Origin: Tretioscincus oriximinensis
Taxonomy: Eukaryota; Chordata; Lepidosauria; Squamata; Gymnophthalmidae
Direction: 5' to 3'
Assembly: GCA_022410635.1 (NCBI GenBank)
Contig: JAJVDF010000133.1
Location: 614,804-678,803 of the forward strand
DNA: 64,000 bases
The notes under the pieces are model-generated. The model was given only the letters and a program-made list of their open reading frames with translations. It made no database searches and was not told the origin of the DNA. Made by a program: the position numbers and the translations under genes. Position 1 is the first letter of the stretch, and each line of letters opens with the position of its first letter. Positions 29,001 through 37,062 of this stretch are shown in pieces.

Positions 29001-32000
29001 CATACCTATTAAAAGTTCAAACTTCCATCCCAAATTTTATCTGGTAACATTATGAAGGAGCTTTGGAAAAACACTGCCCTGTAAGAACAAAATTTAGCCC
29101 ATCAAGTTCAGATCAAAATTGTCAACTGACAGTTGCTCCATCAAGATTGTTCAACTTGGAGATTCCAAACATTGTCAAACTACAACTCCCTCCATTCTGC
29201 TCCGGACTCTGTACACGTTTGCCAACCCGTGAATTTCTCCAGTCTGACTCACAGCCAGAAGGGTAGTGCACTGAAAAGGTCTAACAAGCCCCCAAGCCCA
29301 GGTCTCTCAACTGAAAGACAAGTTCTTAACCACTGCATCTCACCAAGTTGTAAGAAGCTAACAACAACAACTATAATAACCAGAAAGGCAGGCAGCAGCA
29401 AGCCAACTTCTTTAGATGTTATAGAAGGAACAGCCATAGCATCTGAAGAAGCAAACTTGACTATGAAAGTTCAGGATGCCCACCTTGTAGCCTCCAAGGT
29501 ACTACAAGATCCCCTGGCTAGAATAGCTTATCTGACTGTGTATCCAGCCAGTCATCTGAAGAAGGTGACTTGTCTACGAAAGCACATGTGACCCACCTTC
29601 TTCCTGTTCGTTTCTAAGGTGCTTTGAGACTCTCTTGCTAGAACATCTCATAGAATCATAGAGCTGGAAGGGACCTCCAGGGCCATGGGGTCCAACTCCC
29701 CTGGCTCAATGCAAGATTCATTAAACCATCCCAGACAGATGACTGTCCAATCTCTGTTTGAAGACTTCCAGCGGAGGCAAACTCACCACTTCCTGTGGCA
29801 ACCTGATCCATTGGTTTATCACCCTCCTGTTAGAAAGTTTTTTCTGATACCTAATCTAAATCTCCCTTGCCGTTTCTTGTCCTTCCATGTGCCAATGAGA
29901 ATAAGCCTGATCCTTCTGCTCTGTGAAAAGCCCTTCAGGTATTTGTAGGCAGCTATCAGGACTCCTCTGTCTTTTCTTTCTCTCTGAGCAAGGAAAGCTT
30001 ATGCTGCCTGCCTTTTTCTCGGTATTCTCCAAGAGTCCCTCTTGCTAAAGGTTCTCTTGCCATCAAATCCTCCACAAAGATCTAAAACCTGTATCTTGTC
30101 CAATAGTTAATGGGCAAATAAATACAATGCTCTTTTTTTCACAAGTTTTTTTTAAAAATAACTAAAGCATCGAATTTACTAAGGTTGCCAGGCACAGATC
30201 CATCCACCTTCCACTGCACAAATGACAGGCAAAATTCCATAACAGAGCGTTGGTAAGATTCATTGCCAATACTTACTTTCTATCTACAATATTGCGTCTG
30301 CAAACTATTAACTACTTGTTTGCTACATAGTTGATTTCAATCTGTAACTGAACACTTTTTCAAAAAACTGCATAAGACAATGAACTGTTAACAAAGCAAC
30401 ACCTAAGAAATCTGACTTAGTGCAAATGTTCAAAGGAAATCCCTGGTCATACCGAACGCTTAGATTTCTCAAGCTGCCTCACACCCATTTTTCTTAAAGT
30501 CACCTAAAAGCAAAGCGATACGCAAATATGCTAAAGAATAAATAAGCCTGCTTCACTGTAGCAGAACAATCTGTCTCAGCAGCCTTGAACTCTCAGAAGG
30601 CTCCATGGTGCTTTAGATTTGTGCAAAGAAAGCAGATGCCAGAAGAGATGAATTCCTATATACATAGAAACTCATTCAAAAGGTCTCCCGGTTCGATTCC
30701 CCCACTCCGCCACGAAAACCAGCTGGGTGATCTTGGGCCAGTCACAGTTCTTTAGAAATCTCTCAGCCCCACCTACTTCACAGGGTGCCTGTTGTGGAGA
30801 AAGCAACAAAAGATATGTGCGCCACCCTATGGTTGGCCGCCCTGAGACCTTCCGGTATAGGGCGGGATACAAGTACAAATAAATAAATAACATGCCAATT
30901 GACAAGGGATACACCAGTATATTTTCCTAATGCTCAGGGAAATTTTAAAATGGGAAGAGAGAACCGTCNTTTGGTTCATCAACTATGGCAGGCCCCACAG
31001 CTCTTGAGATCTAGCCCAGAATAAGGCTTAGGGCGGAAAAGGCCAGGATTTCTTCAAATTCCCCCCACCCCAGTCATTGCAACTCAAGTTTCAATCCTCC
31101 TGGGCTTTTAACTTCCAAGATCCCTGTAGTCACTCATTACAGGGAAAGGAAATCTCCAGCTTTTCCAATGATGCCGAACAATCTTGGCTGGTCAGCCTGA
31201 AGACTGGATGTCCACCACCCAGTTGCTGAAACATGAACACACAGGAGTGATATATAACCTAGGGTACAGTATCCACATAAAAATAAGAGTTGTTTTTTAT
31301 ACCCAGCTTTTATAAACCCAAAGGGTTGATAACCTTCTCTTCTTCTCTTCACAACAGACACCTTGTGAAGTAGGTGGGGCTGAGAGAACTCGGAAGAACT
31401 GCGACTAGCCAAAGGTTGCCCAGCTGGCTTTTGTGGAGGAGGGCAGAATCAAACCAGGGGACTTCAAGAAAAGACTCTCCCACTCTTAGTAGTCTGGCAC
31501 TTTAACCACTACACCAGACTGCCTCTTGGATAAAACCTTGCACTTTTGATGAGTGTGAAAAAAAACCTTTAAAAATCTCCAATTCTTAACTAATTTTTGA
31601 GTAACAGTAAAATGTTCTATTTATATAAAGATGGTACTGCATGAACTTTGGAAGGTCATGCGCCTATTTAATTCTGTTTTAAGGTCCAGCAGTCGATTAT
31701 TTTTTTCAAAAAATTAATCTAGTGGAGACTCGTCTCTTTTTCACTGTTTCAGCTGTGCACGATTAACTGACTTTGGAAATCTGGTCATGAATTACAGGGG
31801 AGTCGTAACAGTGGCTCCCCTTGGGTCCCATTAAACTAAAATGTTTTTATTCTCATGAGTCTGAAGCAAGAATTGCTTGTTCAGTCCATCTGATGCTGAA
31901 AGAAAGGGACAGAACCGGCACTGGGCACTGTAGTCTTTTATCGTGTCTTTATCCAGGGAGTGTTTTATCTTGTTATCCTAGGGTTACCACAAAAAAAAGG

Positions 32001-35000
32001 GACAGGGACTTTGCAGCTTTAATGGGTGGAAAACAGGAATTTCCACCAGGTGCTGCAGACATTATAAATTGCAGCTGGTAAAAATTCTTCCTTTCGACAT
32101 TCATTCAACTTCTAAAACTCCTGTACCCTTCCTTTAAGTGATAAATCCTAAATTAAGCCTCCCACATAAAAACTGAAATTAAACTGTAAAACCCTTAACA
32201 GCTATAGAAGAGAGGAATTTTCACCACCTTATAATTCCTGTACCACCTGGGGCAGGGTGGGAGGAATCGATTTTTAGAAGAAACAAAAGGTGGACTTCTA
32301 AAGACTGACCTTGGAGATTAAAGAACTAATGATATGGAGAGCTGAATAGAGCAACTTATGACGAGATAAAAATATTCTGGGTCAAACTTATAAAGAAGAA
32401 GAAGAAAAACTGGGTTCTTATACCCCGCTTTTCTCACCTTTCAAAGGGACTCAAAGCGGCTTACAAAGACATTTTGCCTGAAGGCTGACATTCTATCTTC
32501 CCCACCAGGCTGTAGTGGTTCCCATGTATCTACGTGCAGTCCATTGCAATTTCTTGCAATTCTTGCTTTCGAATAGCTGGGTTGGCTAGAGCTACAGGGC
32601 AGTGGAAGGTGCTCAGCCCTCCCCACGTCCCACACAGAGCCTCGAAACCCCATCTCCCAGATGGGAGATGGATTCCTTAGTGACTGAGCTATCCGTGCCA
32701 AACGAAGGAGAAAGAGAGGAAGTCAATGAATTAACTGTAAAGAAATTATTCTAATTCAAAATAATTTAGTTTTATGTACATCTTTTTTCTGTTGAAAACT
32801 AAGGGAAATGTGATAAATGAAAATAGAAAACTTATTACTGGAAAAGGTGATGTAATATTACTATATTCTTGGACATCATTGAAATCTCATTGAGAAACTT
32901 AAGACAAAATTATGGGTTGACAGACAAAATTATGGGATGTGCCAACTCACTATGGACTTATGCTTTGTGTTTCAACTAGATAAAAGAAAACGGTATAGAG
33001 TGCTGACCCAAATGGCACATATGAAAGGAGCAGAATCCGAATGATATGGCAACACTGGTAATTTAGAGAATGTTTCATCTTATGTGATGGACCTGCTCAT
33101 TACTAGAAAGGCTTTGGGAGAAATCTTCTGGTTCAATTCTCCATTCCTCCATGAAATCCAGCTGGGTGACCTTGGGCCAGTCACAGTTCTTTAGAACTCT
33201 CTCAGCCCCACCTACTTCACAGGTGTCTGTTGTGGAAAAAACAACAAAACCTGTATGTGCCGCCCTCTGGTTGGCCACCTTGAGACCTTCGGGTATAGGG
33301 CAAGATATAAGTATAAACAAACAAACAAACAAGTAATTATAAAGGTTTGGGAGAAATCATCCCTGAAAATGAGACAAATATAAGCAATGCTACCAATCAA
33401 ATGGTTATAGTTGTTTGCTCACATTTTTGCAAGCCACTGATAAATTATCAATTGCTCAAAACTGGAATCAATGGACCTACTTTACTCAACTAGCAACCAG
33501 CCCAGTCTATAGTTTGAGAAATAGTTAAGCTAAAATCAGTACATATTAATTTTCTCAAGGGCATCCTTAAGTCAAAAAAATTCTTAGAACTGTGGCATAT
33601 AATAAATTATCCTCTGAATATTTAACAGCCAAATCTATTTATACAAACAGCAAATGTTGCATATGATCTACCGTGTGTGTAGTGTGTTTCTTGTTAGTCT
33701 CTTAAGTGCTACAAGACCTCCAGCTAGTTTTTCTGAAACCACTCATGGCGATTTCATTTAAGGATTGAAATGAAACTTTCTGCTCCTACTTTTCTACCTC
33801 TTTCTAATAACTGTGTTTTAAATATACTTTTAAAAAAGTTTAAAACTGTTATCACTTAATAAGAGACAAAAATGCCATTGATCTTTTATAGCAACTTGTT
33901 GAAACTCAGTGACATACAATCCTCTAACATACACTGAAGTTTTGGTCCCAGATTCAATTCAAAGAAGCAGAAAAAAACTGCAAACTCCTTCTATATAATA
34001 GCCAAGAAAACTGCATGGACATGTCAAATAATCATCAGTTGATTTTGAACTGTGCATGCCTCCCCTTTACCAAGTTAGAAAACAGATGATACACAAACAA
34101 TCACAACTGCCACTCTAATGGGAATTATTTTCTTGCAACGAACATACACCCTTTACAAAATGTCACATAAAATTCATATAGAAACAAAGTGTTGAGATCT
34201 AGAAGCACCATCTAAACAATATACCCCACAAAGAAACACCAATTAGAAACATGCCCACCAATTAGTAAAATCCTTGCTCCAAAACTGCAGATGGACACTC
34301 ATCATTTTGCCAAATTGCCTTGCAATAAATACAGAACAAGATAGAAATTCTAAACTAAAGTAACAGCAAGGAAAATATTAAAAAGCAGCCGGACATACTG
34401 ACAAAAGCCCATATGAACATCATTAAAGTCACCATGATCATATTAAAAATACTGCAATACTGGAAACATACTATTGCGATGACAATGGCAAACAACAAAA
34501 CATCCCCATACCACCTTCATCGCAGTATTATCATGCTCTTGTGCATTAACATATTCATAACATTAACATGCCTCTGCAGAATATTATTGGTAGTATTCAT
34601 CGCACTGATATTCCATTCAGATTCCTTTCTGTCACAGCAGCCTCTGTACCCAGCAAAAACTTGACAACTGTTCTGCCTCCCTGCACTGGACATTTATACA
34701 ACATGGATCTGACCGTGGCTCTTCCTGATGTTTATGTGTCAGTGAGATACAAGCATTGCTACCTCTATGCAGGATTTTATTTTGCCCCGTTATTTTTGCC
34801 AGAAAGGAATTAACTCCTCCTTGTCTCTTGCCCAGAGGATGCTGAATCTGTTCAACTACATAAGGACCAGGAAGGCAATATTGTATGCTTGATGCTCTGA
34901 GCACTGTGTCTCCCTGAAAGATACATCTAAAAAGGGTGTCTCCTAGCACCTTAGAGGCTAAGAAGAAAAATGTAGCCGGCATGAGCGTCCATAGACTAAA

Positions 35001-37062
35001 TCGACTTCTTCAGCTGCAAGTCTTGTCTTCTTCAGAAGTAGATTCAGTCTACGGAAGCTCGTGCTACCAACCTGTTTGTCTCCAAGGAACTACAAGGCAA
35101 GGGTTCCCACAAAAAACCAGGGACAGTGCTTTGCATCTTGAATGGCTACAGAAGACTTCTTACCAGGCGCAGCTTCTAATGCCTGCAGGACCAGGGGAAG
35201 GGACACACACACACAAACAGTTTCTTGCACCATTTAAAGGTGCAAAACTCTACCCCAATTTTTATATGGGAACCTTATACAACACCTCTTGCTAGAAATC
35301 CTGACATAGAATTCTATCTTGAAGGTATCATGGGTGCCAAACATCCATCAAAGACCTAAGTGCCTAAGGGAAGCTCTGCAGAATGGGGCCACATTAGCCC
35401 ATCTACTCCATGTGGGCTCCTGTCCTGACTTTCACCCCCCTGCAGGATGATGCTTGTATCACCATCTTTGCAGGAGTGCCAAGAAGCCCCTTGGGCCCTC
35501 TCTGCACTGAGCTTTATTTGAGGGTATAAGTCTTGGAATCCACATGCCAGTGCAGCTGAGGACAGGACACATTCAGGGTTAGGCTTACCATTTGGGGCTT
35601 GGAATAGCTTACATTGGTACATAGATGGATTGCCCCTGTCCCAAGCAGAAAGAGCCCAGGTGTTTAACCTTTTACACCATTCAATTTCCTGATAGCTCTC
35701 TCTCTCTCCCTGATCCCCTCCTCCCTATTCTCCCCCGCCCCTCAGACCCCACACCCCCTGCCCACTTGATACCATTTGCAATTATTCAGGTGAGAATTTT
35801 ACCTTTTTCTGCTTCAGATTCCCCAGGTGCAATTAGTGCGCCAGTGTAGGCAAACCCCACTTGCTTTATTCACATGACCGGGAATGGCAGGGCCTTTCAT
35901 GCCATTCAGGGCTTGTCATAGTCTATTCTAACATGCGGATGGCAAGTTCCTATTCCGTTGAGAACAGGTTGAAGGTTTTGCCTTCTGCTGCTGCTTGAGA
36001 TATCTAGGGGCAACTGGTGGGCCACTGAGTGAAACAGAAGGCTGGACTAGATGGGCTACTGTGGCCCATTCAGCAGGTCTCCTCTGAGGTCCTTATGCCT
36101 ACTTAGACAGTGTAGACTACAACAGGCTCATCTACATTTGGCTCATTCATATGCCAGTGCAGGCTATGGCAGGCCCCGTTCATAGTCTATACTAGCATGT
36201 GGGCAGCAGGTCCCTATTCCAAGAGTTCAAAACAGACGAGGGTTTTGCTTTCTTCTGCTGCTTAAGATTCCCAGAAGATGCAATGGGTGGGCCACCGGAT
36301 GAGACCAAAGACTGGTCTATATTATTGTGGCCCCATAGAGCAGGGCTCCCCTTATTCTCCGTCTACAGAGGGTCATCCACATACCAGTGCAGACTATGGC
36401 AGGTCCAACTCAGGGCCTGCCATAATCTATGCAAGCACGTGGATGGCCGGTCCCTATTCTAAGAAGTGAGACCAGGTTGGGTTTTCCTTTCTTCTGCTTG
36501 AGATGCTCTGGGGCAATGAAGGGGCCACTGTGGGAGACAGAAGGCTGGACTACTGTGGCCCCATCCAGCAGGGCCCCTCCGAGACTCCTGACCCCCTCCT
36601 GACCCTAATTCCTCTCCNCCATGACTGTCTGCCCCCTGTCCCTCCCCCCTCGTGATCCCCTCCCCCTCGCCTCTCAGCCACCACAGCCCTGCGAGGGAGG
36701 CCAGGNGAGCGGGGGGGGGGGGAAGGAGGAATAACGGTCCCTTGGGGGGGGGCACCTTGTCCTCCCCGCATGGCGCCCTATCAGCGACCGCGCCCCCCGC
36801 CGCCGCGCCGCCTACCCCTGCGCATCCACTTGATCCAGTGGCGGACGATGGCGCGGTGGTGCCGCTTGTTCTCCAGGCACCAGGCGGAGAGGCCCTGGAT
36901 CGACTCCATGGTGTTGGTCACCGCCTGCAGCTTCCTGTCCAGAGACGCTTCCAGCGACGACGGCGACGACGGCGCCGCGGCGGACGAAGACGACGAGGAC
37001 GACGAGGACGAGGAGGACGAGGAGGCCGAGGCCTTGCCGCCGCCGCCTCCCCCGGCCGCCAT
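7840..37062 (-). CDS. RPRD2: RPRD2, CID-domain RNA polymerase II CTD-binding protein (whole gene, 11 coding exons)
   Basis: RPRD2 is a nuclear protein of the RPRD/Rtt103 group. By family knowledge its N-terminal CID binds the phosphorylated C-terminal tail of RNA polymerase II; human RPRD2 is also called REAF. Coding exons (minus strand, 5' to 3') are 37062-36816, 20927-20798, 19549-19449, 18742-18665, 16814-16762, 15211-15085, 14722-14547, 13545-13260, 12267-11986, 11270-11067 and 10529-7840. They join in matching phase to 4374 bases, or 1457 residues plus stop, against about 1461 in human from memory. In order the protein has a Gly/Ser-rich start, a CID at about residues 30-160, a conserved linker and coiled-coil region (about 185-320), an acidic Ser/Pro region, and a very long Pro/Ser-rich tail ending in a conserved FFPPRY. 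The start is the ATG inside an AAGATGGCGGC context. No stop or frameshift interrupts it. Identity is very secure; exact ends rest on splice consensus and remembered homology. Confidence 0.95.
10570..10990 (-). repeat. LINE tail fragment and tRNA-headed SINE in RPRD2 intron 10
   Basis: 10575-10640 is a minus-strand LINE-type 3' end (TTTATACCCCACCCTATAG on plus). 10727-10985 is a SINE whose tRNA-like head (GGTGGTACAGTGGTGCAAAG on minus) is at the right. Confidence 0.65.
11067..11270 (-). CDS. RPRD2: RPRD2 coding exon 10
   Basis: Encodes residues 494-561: [20 protein letters not shown], a Pro/Ala stretch, then [20 protein letters not shown] and [13 protein letters not shown]. The acceptor is CTCCCAG and the donor GTAAAG. 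Confidence 0.95.
11986..12267 (-). CDS. RPRD2: RPRD2 coding exon 9
   Basis: Encodes residues 400-493. A variable Thr/Pro/Ala-rich part comes first, then the conserved [20 protein letters not shown] and VMKNT. An N at 12002 falls in a TCN codon, which is Ser whatever the base. The acceptor is ACTAG at 12270-12268; the donor is GTGAGA. Confidence 0.94.
12465..13065 (-). repeat. Palindrome/CR1-tail unit and CR1 fragment in RPRD2 intron 8
   Basis: 12465-12610 is a tail plus palindrome unit. 12612-13065 is a longer CR1 piece running from the 3' tail back into the RT C-terminal region, on the minus strand. It ends about 200 bases from exon 8. Confidence 0.75.
13260..13545 (-). CDS. RPRD2: RPRD2 coding exon 8
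   Basis: Encodes residues 305-399. It completes the helical region ([20 protein letters not shown]) and then the Pro/Ser segment [20 protein letters not shown] and the acidic [16 protein letters not shown]. The donor is GTAATT starting at 13259, a weaker site than its neighbours. Confidence 0.94.
13655..14020 (-). repeat. CR1 3'-end fragment in RPRD2 intron 7
   Basis: Antisense to the CR1 end (TTGGAAGGGACCTCCAAGGT, then the RT C-terminal region), matching the copy at 44390-44771. Confidence 0.8.
14110..14420 (-). repeat. Unnamed dispersed repeat, copy 1
   Basis: Shares TTCTGCTTATAGGAAGGTGG and TTAGCCAATC, plus a CTTCTGGGAAGTGTAGTCC motif, with the complements of 22690-23090 and 26795-27040. 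Confidence 0.55.
14547..14722 (-). CDS. RPRD2: RPRD2 coding exon 7
   Basis: Encodes residues 246-304: [20 protein letters not shown] through [15 protein letters not shown]. It continues the coiled-coil region and is near-identical to the mammalian protein. The acceptor is TTTTAG and the donor GTGAGT. Confidence 0.95.
15085..15211 (-). CDS. RPRD2: RPRD2 coding exon 6
   Basis: Encodes residues 204-245: [20 protein letters not shown], then [20 protein letters not shown]. This starts the conserved helical coiled-coil segment that follows the CID in RPRD proteins. The acceptor is TTCCAG and the donor GTGAGG. Confidence 0.95.
15290..15365 (+). repeat. Penelope-like 3' tail fragment
   Basis: Carries CTTTGCTGGACTTTCTGCTA and GACTAACACGGCTATTTCTC, identical to the end of the Penelope-like copy at 39665-39725. 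Lies about 80 bases beyond the RPRD2 exon 6 acceptor. Confidence 0.65.
15366..16184. other. RPRD2 intron 5, no recognised feature
   Basis: Low-repeat intronic sequence between the Penelope tail and the CR1 piece at 16185. I see no ORF or RNA gene in it. Confidence 0.4.
16185..16460 (+). repeat. CR1 ORF2 C-terminal fragment in RPRD2 intron 5
   Basis: Plus-strand sequence for the CR1 segment around the [20 protein letters not shown] antisense landmark. It is the same region as 24400-24600 and 63300-63560. Confidence 0.75.
16762..16814 (-). CDS. RPRD2: RPRD2 coding exon 5
   Basis: A 53-base exon encoding [18 protein letters not shown] (residues 186-203), matching the conserved [15 protein letters not shown] of mammalian RPRD2. 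The acceptor CTGCAG ends at 16815; the donor GTAAGT starts at 16761. Confidence 0.93.
17360..17635 (-). repeat. tRNA-headed SINE in RPRD2 intron 4
   Basis: Minus-strand copy of the family also at 10727, 32395, 37925 and 50945. Shared blocks are ATGCAAAGGGACTCAAAG, TCTATCTTTCCCAGCACACT and CAAACAGCTAGATTAACTGG. The right end is degenerate. Confidence 0.7.
17880..18270 (-). repeat. LINE (L2-type) 3' UTR fragment in RPRD2 intron 4
   Basis: The left end has ATTTATACTTATACCCCGCC and CCCGAAGGTCTCAGGGCGG. Further right are GGTGCGTCTTCAAGGACC and CACCTCAAGGGGGAGATTG, as in the copies at 39733, 48395 and 56078. Confidence 0.65.
18665..18742 (-). CDS. RPRD2: RPRD2 coding exon 4
   Basis: A short 78-base exon encoding residues 160-185, a Lys/Gln-rich linker after the CID ([11 protein letters not shown]... 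ending TWKKAQ). It is the least conserved part of the N-terminal half. The acceptor is TTTTCCAG and the donor GTAAGG. Placement is supported by phase 1-1 continuity and by the TFK-QKQ-K and WKK-Q pattern shared with human. Confidence 0.88.
19449..19549 (-). CDS. RPRD2: RPRD2 coding exon 3
   Basis: Encodes the last CID helices: [20 protein letters not shown] followed by [13 protein letters not shown]. This is almost identical to the human exon as remembered. The acceptor is TTTTCAG; the donor GTAAGT starts at 19448. Phase 2 in, phase 1 out. Confidence 0.95.
19600..20130. repeat. AT-rich simple repeats and LINE tail debris in RPRD2 intron 2
   Basis: 19730-19910 contains palindrome/CR1 debris ending in (AATA)n. 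20046-20125 is (TTTA)n running into (AATA)n, a self-complementary tract. Confidence 0.7.
20448..20730 (+). repeat. Sauria-type tRNA SINE, near full length, in RPRD2 intron 2
   Basis: tRNA-like head AGCCGGTTTGGTGTAGTGGG with a B-box CTGGTTCGATTC, middle GTGACCTTGGGACAATCACA, and a LINE-derived end CCCTGAGACCTTCCAGTATA. It is followed by (GACA)n and (TCTA)n. It ends about 70 bases from the RPRD2 exon 2 donor. Confidence 0.85.
20798..20927 (-). CDS. RPRD2: RPRD2 coding exon 2
   Basis: Encodes the CID core, residues 83-125, including [20 protein letters not shown], the family's signature helix, and the following [10 protein letters not shown]. The acceptor is a clean polypyrimidine-CAG at 20931-20928. 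The donor is GTAAGT starting at 20797. Confidence 0.95.
21540..21850. repeat. Unnamed repeat with GGTGCAGCTT core, RPRD2 intron 1
   Basis: 21728-21830 holds TCAGGTGCAGCTTGTAATGC and CCTGTACCTGG, matching 28945, 32045 and 35160. The family is not identified. Confidence 0.45.
22100..22410. repeat. ACTACAAC element and CR1 tail, RPRD2 intron 1
   Basis: 22105-22190 has an ACTACAACACCCATCATCCC motif and a nearby GGTGGGGCC partner. 22318-22400 is a minus-strand CR1 tail (AAGAACCCAAGAGGAGCCCT). Confidence 0.55.
22690..23090 (+). repeat. Unnamed dispersed repeat, copy 2
   Basis: CCACCTTCCTGTAAGCAGAA, ATTGGCTAAC, then GACTACACTTCCCAGAAGGC and AATAAGCCCTTGTCATTGTG, shared in order with 26795-27040. 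Confidence 0.55.
23160..23285. repeat. Palindromic element
   Basis: CTGCATGCTAGTGTAGACTA is mirrored by TGGTCCACACTGGCATACAG, with flanking TATCTTGGAATAG. A single copy without a CR1 tail. Confidence 0.65.
23575..25260. repeat. LINE 3' UTR (minus) split by a CR1 insertion (plus, 23690-24890)
   Basis: The outer element is an antisense L2-type 3' UTR (23575-23690 and 24895-25260, with TTGAATTGGGCCCTGTAGC near 25150). The inner CR1 encodes RT blocks such as [17 protein letters not shown]. It then jumps to [20 protein letters not shown], so the catalytic YADD region is deleted. It ends in GCTCTTCTTATGTTCTTATG. Confidence 0.75.
25600..26110. repeat. Palindromic element and CR1-tail composites
   Basis: 25600-25730 is an almost complete palindrome, GGGCTATATCTTGCAATAGG to CCAAGATATAACCCAG. 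25855-26100 is a minus-strand CR1-tail unit with partial duplication of the GCCCACCAATTGC segment. Confidence 0.65.
26795..27110 (+). repeat. Unnamed dispersed repeat, copy 3, plus palindrome half
   Basis: CCACTTTCCTGTAAGCAGAA, ATTGGCTAAA and AATAAGCCCTTATCAACATG match copy 2. 27055-27110 is half of the palindromic element. Confidence 0.55.
27111..28590. other. RPRD2 intron 1: mixed debris
   Basis: A duplicated TTTAGACAGTATGACTTTAT at 27437-27480, a poly-C run at 27829-27842, a diverged palindrome at 27895-28030 and a CR1 tail with palindrome half at 28405-28580. The rest is unassigned. Confidence 0.45.
28591..29640. other. RPRD2 intron 1: unassigned, with repeat pieces
   Basis: 28930-29060 carries the GGAACAGCTTCTAATCCCTG variant of the unnamed core repeat. 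29437-29640 has two diverged Penelope-tail pieces (GCATCTGAAGAAGCAAACTT and CCAAGGTACTACAAG). Confidence 0.45.
29640..29975 (-). repeat. CR1 3'-end fragment
   Basis: Begins AGAATCATAGAGCTGGAAGG and runs antisense through the CR1 3' UTR into the RT C-terminal region, like 13655-14020 and the complement of 44390-44771. Confidence 0.85.
29976..30674. other. RPRD2 intron 1: no recognised feature
   Basis: AT-rich intronic sequence. I see no repeat, ORF or RNA gene in it. Confidence 0.4.
30675..30895 (+). repeat. Sauria-type SINE, 5'-truncated
   Basis: Starts in the B-box region (CTCCCGGTTCGATTCCCCCA) and ends CCGGTATAGGGCGGGATAC followed by (AAATA)n. Confidence 0.8.
31283..31535 (-). repeat. Sauria-type SINE, opposite orientation
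   Basis: Plus strand reads ACCTTGTGAAGTAGGTGGGG and CCACTACACCAGACTGCC, the complement of the SINE head. It lies 390 bases from the plus-strand copy and could pair with it in RNA. Confidence 0.8.
31540..32340. other. RPRD2 intron 1: unassigned, with unnamed core repeat
   Basis: 31975-32130 contains ACAAAAAAAAGGGACAGGG and CCACCAGGTGCTGCAGAC, matched at 35100-35190. The remainder is unassigned. Confidence 0.4.
32395..32705 (-). repeat. tRNA-headed SINE, well preserved
   Basis: The minus strand starts GGCACGGATAGCTCAGTCAC, a clear tRNA A-box head, with a B-box-like GGGGTTTCGAGGC, and ends in an AAG-rich tail. Nearly the same as 37925-38228. Confidence 0.75.
33126..33340 (+). repeat. Sauria-type SINE with target-site duplication
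   Basis: Flanked by AAAGGCTTTGGGAGAAATC (33107-33125) and AAAGGTTTGGGAGAAATC (33341-33358), a duplication with one missing base. 5'-truncated, with an (ACAA)n tail. Confidence 0.8.
33611..34920. other. RPRD2 intron 1: AT-rich, mostly unassigned
   Basis: 33675-33745 is a diverged Penelope-like tail (TAGTCTCTTAAGTGCTACAA). The rest is AT-rich without recognisable features. Confidence 0.4.
34925..35300. repeat. Inverted pair of Penelope-like tails and an unnamed core repeat
   Basis: 34935-35015 is antisense (ATCGACTTCTTCAGCTGC) and 35025-35095 sense (TCTTCAGAAGTAGATTCAG), meeting head to head. 35100-35300 holds CAGGCGCAGCTTCTAATGCC. Confidence 0.6.
35360..36600. repeat. Cluster of CR1-tail and palindrome composites ending near RPRD2 exon 1
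   Basis: About four units: 35360-35640 (minus tail), 35830-36095 (plus), 36115-36330 and 36340-36590 (plus). Plus-strand units read palindrome half, then CCCTATTCCAAGAG, then TTTTGCTTTCTTCTGCTGC and GAAGGCTGGACTAG. The last lies 220 bases from the exon 1 donor. Confidence 0.7.
36816..37062 (-). CDS. RPRD2: RPRD2 coding exon 1
   Basis: Encodes residues 1-82 plus the first base of codon 83. It begins with Met-Ala-Ala and six Gly, has a 14-Ser run at residues 14-27, and then the first CID helices ([24 protein letters not shown]). The donor is GTAGGC starting at 36815. Codon 83 is completed by exon 2 to give Ala where human has Ser. The (TCG/TCC)n coding of the Ser run makes this exon very GC-rich. 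Confidence 0.93.

Larger units (their letters stand above)
32341..33610 (+). repeat. L1-type LINE remnant carrying two SINE insertions
   Basis: Plus-strand sequence around 33000-33106 and 33341-33480 resembles the end of L1 ORF2 in squamates (GGCAACACTGGTAATTTAGA context), with stops. Inside it are a tRNA-headed SINE (32395-32705, minus) and a Sauria SINE (33126-33340, plus). Confidence 0.5.

Noticed and set aside
32640..32705. tRNA-like sequence GGATAGCTCAGTCAC on the minus strand
   Set aside because: It is the head of a dispersed SINE with a near-identical copy at 37925-38228, not a functional tRNA gene.
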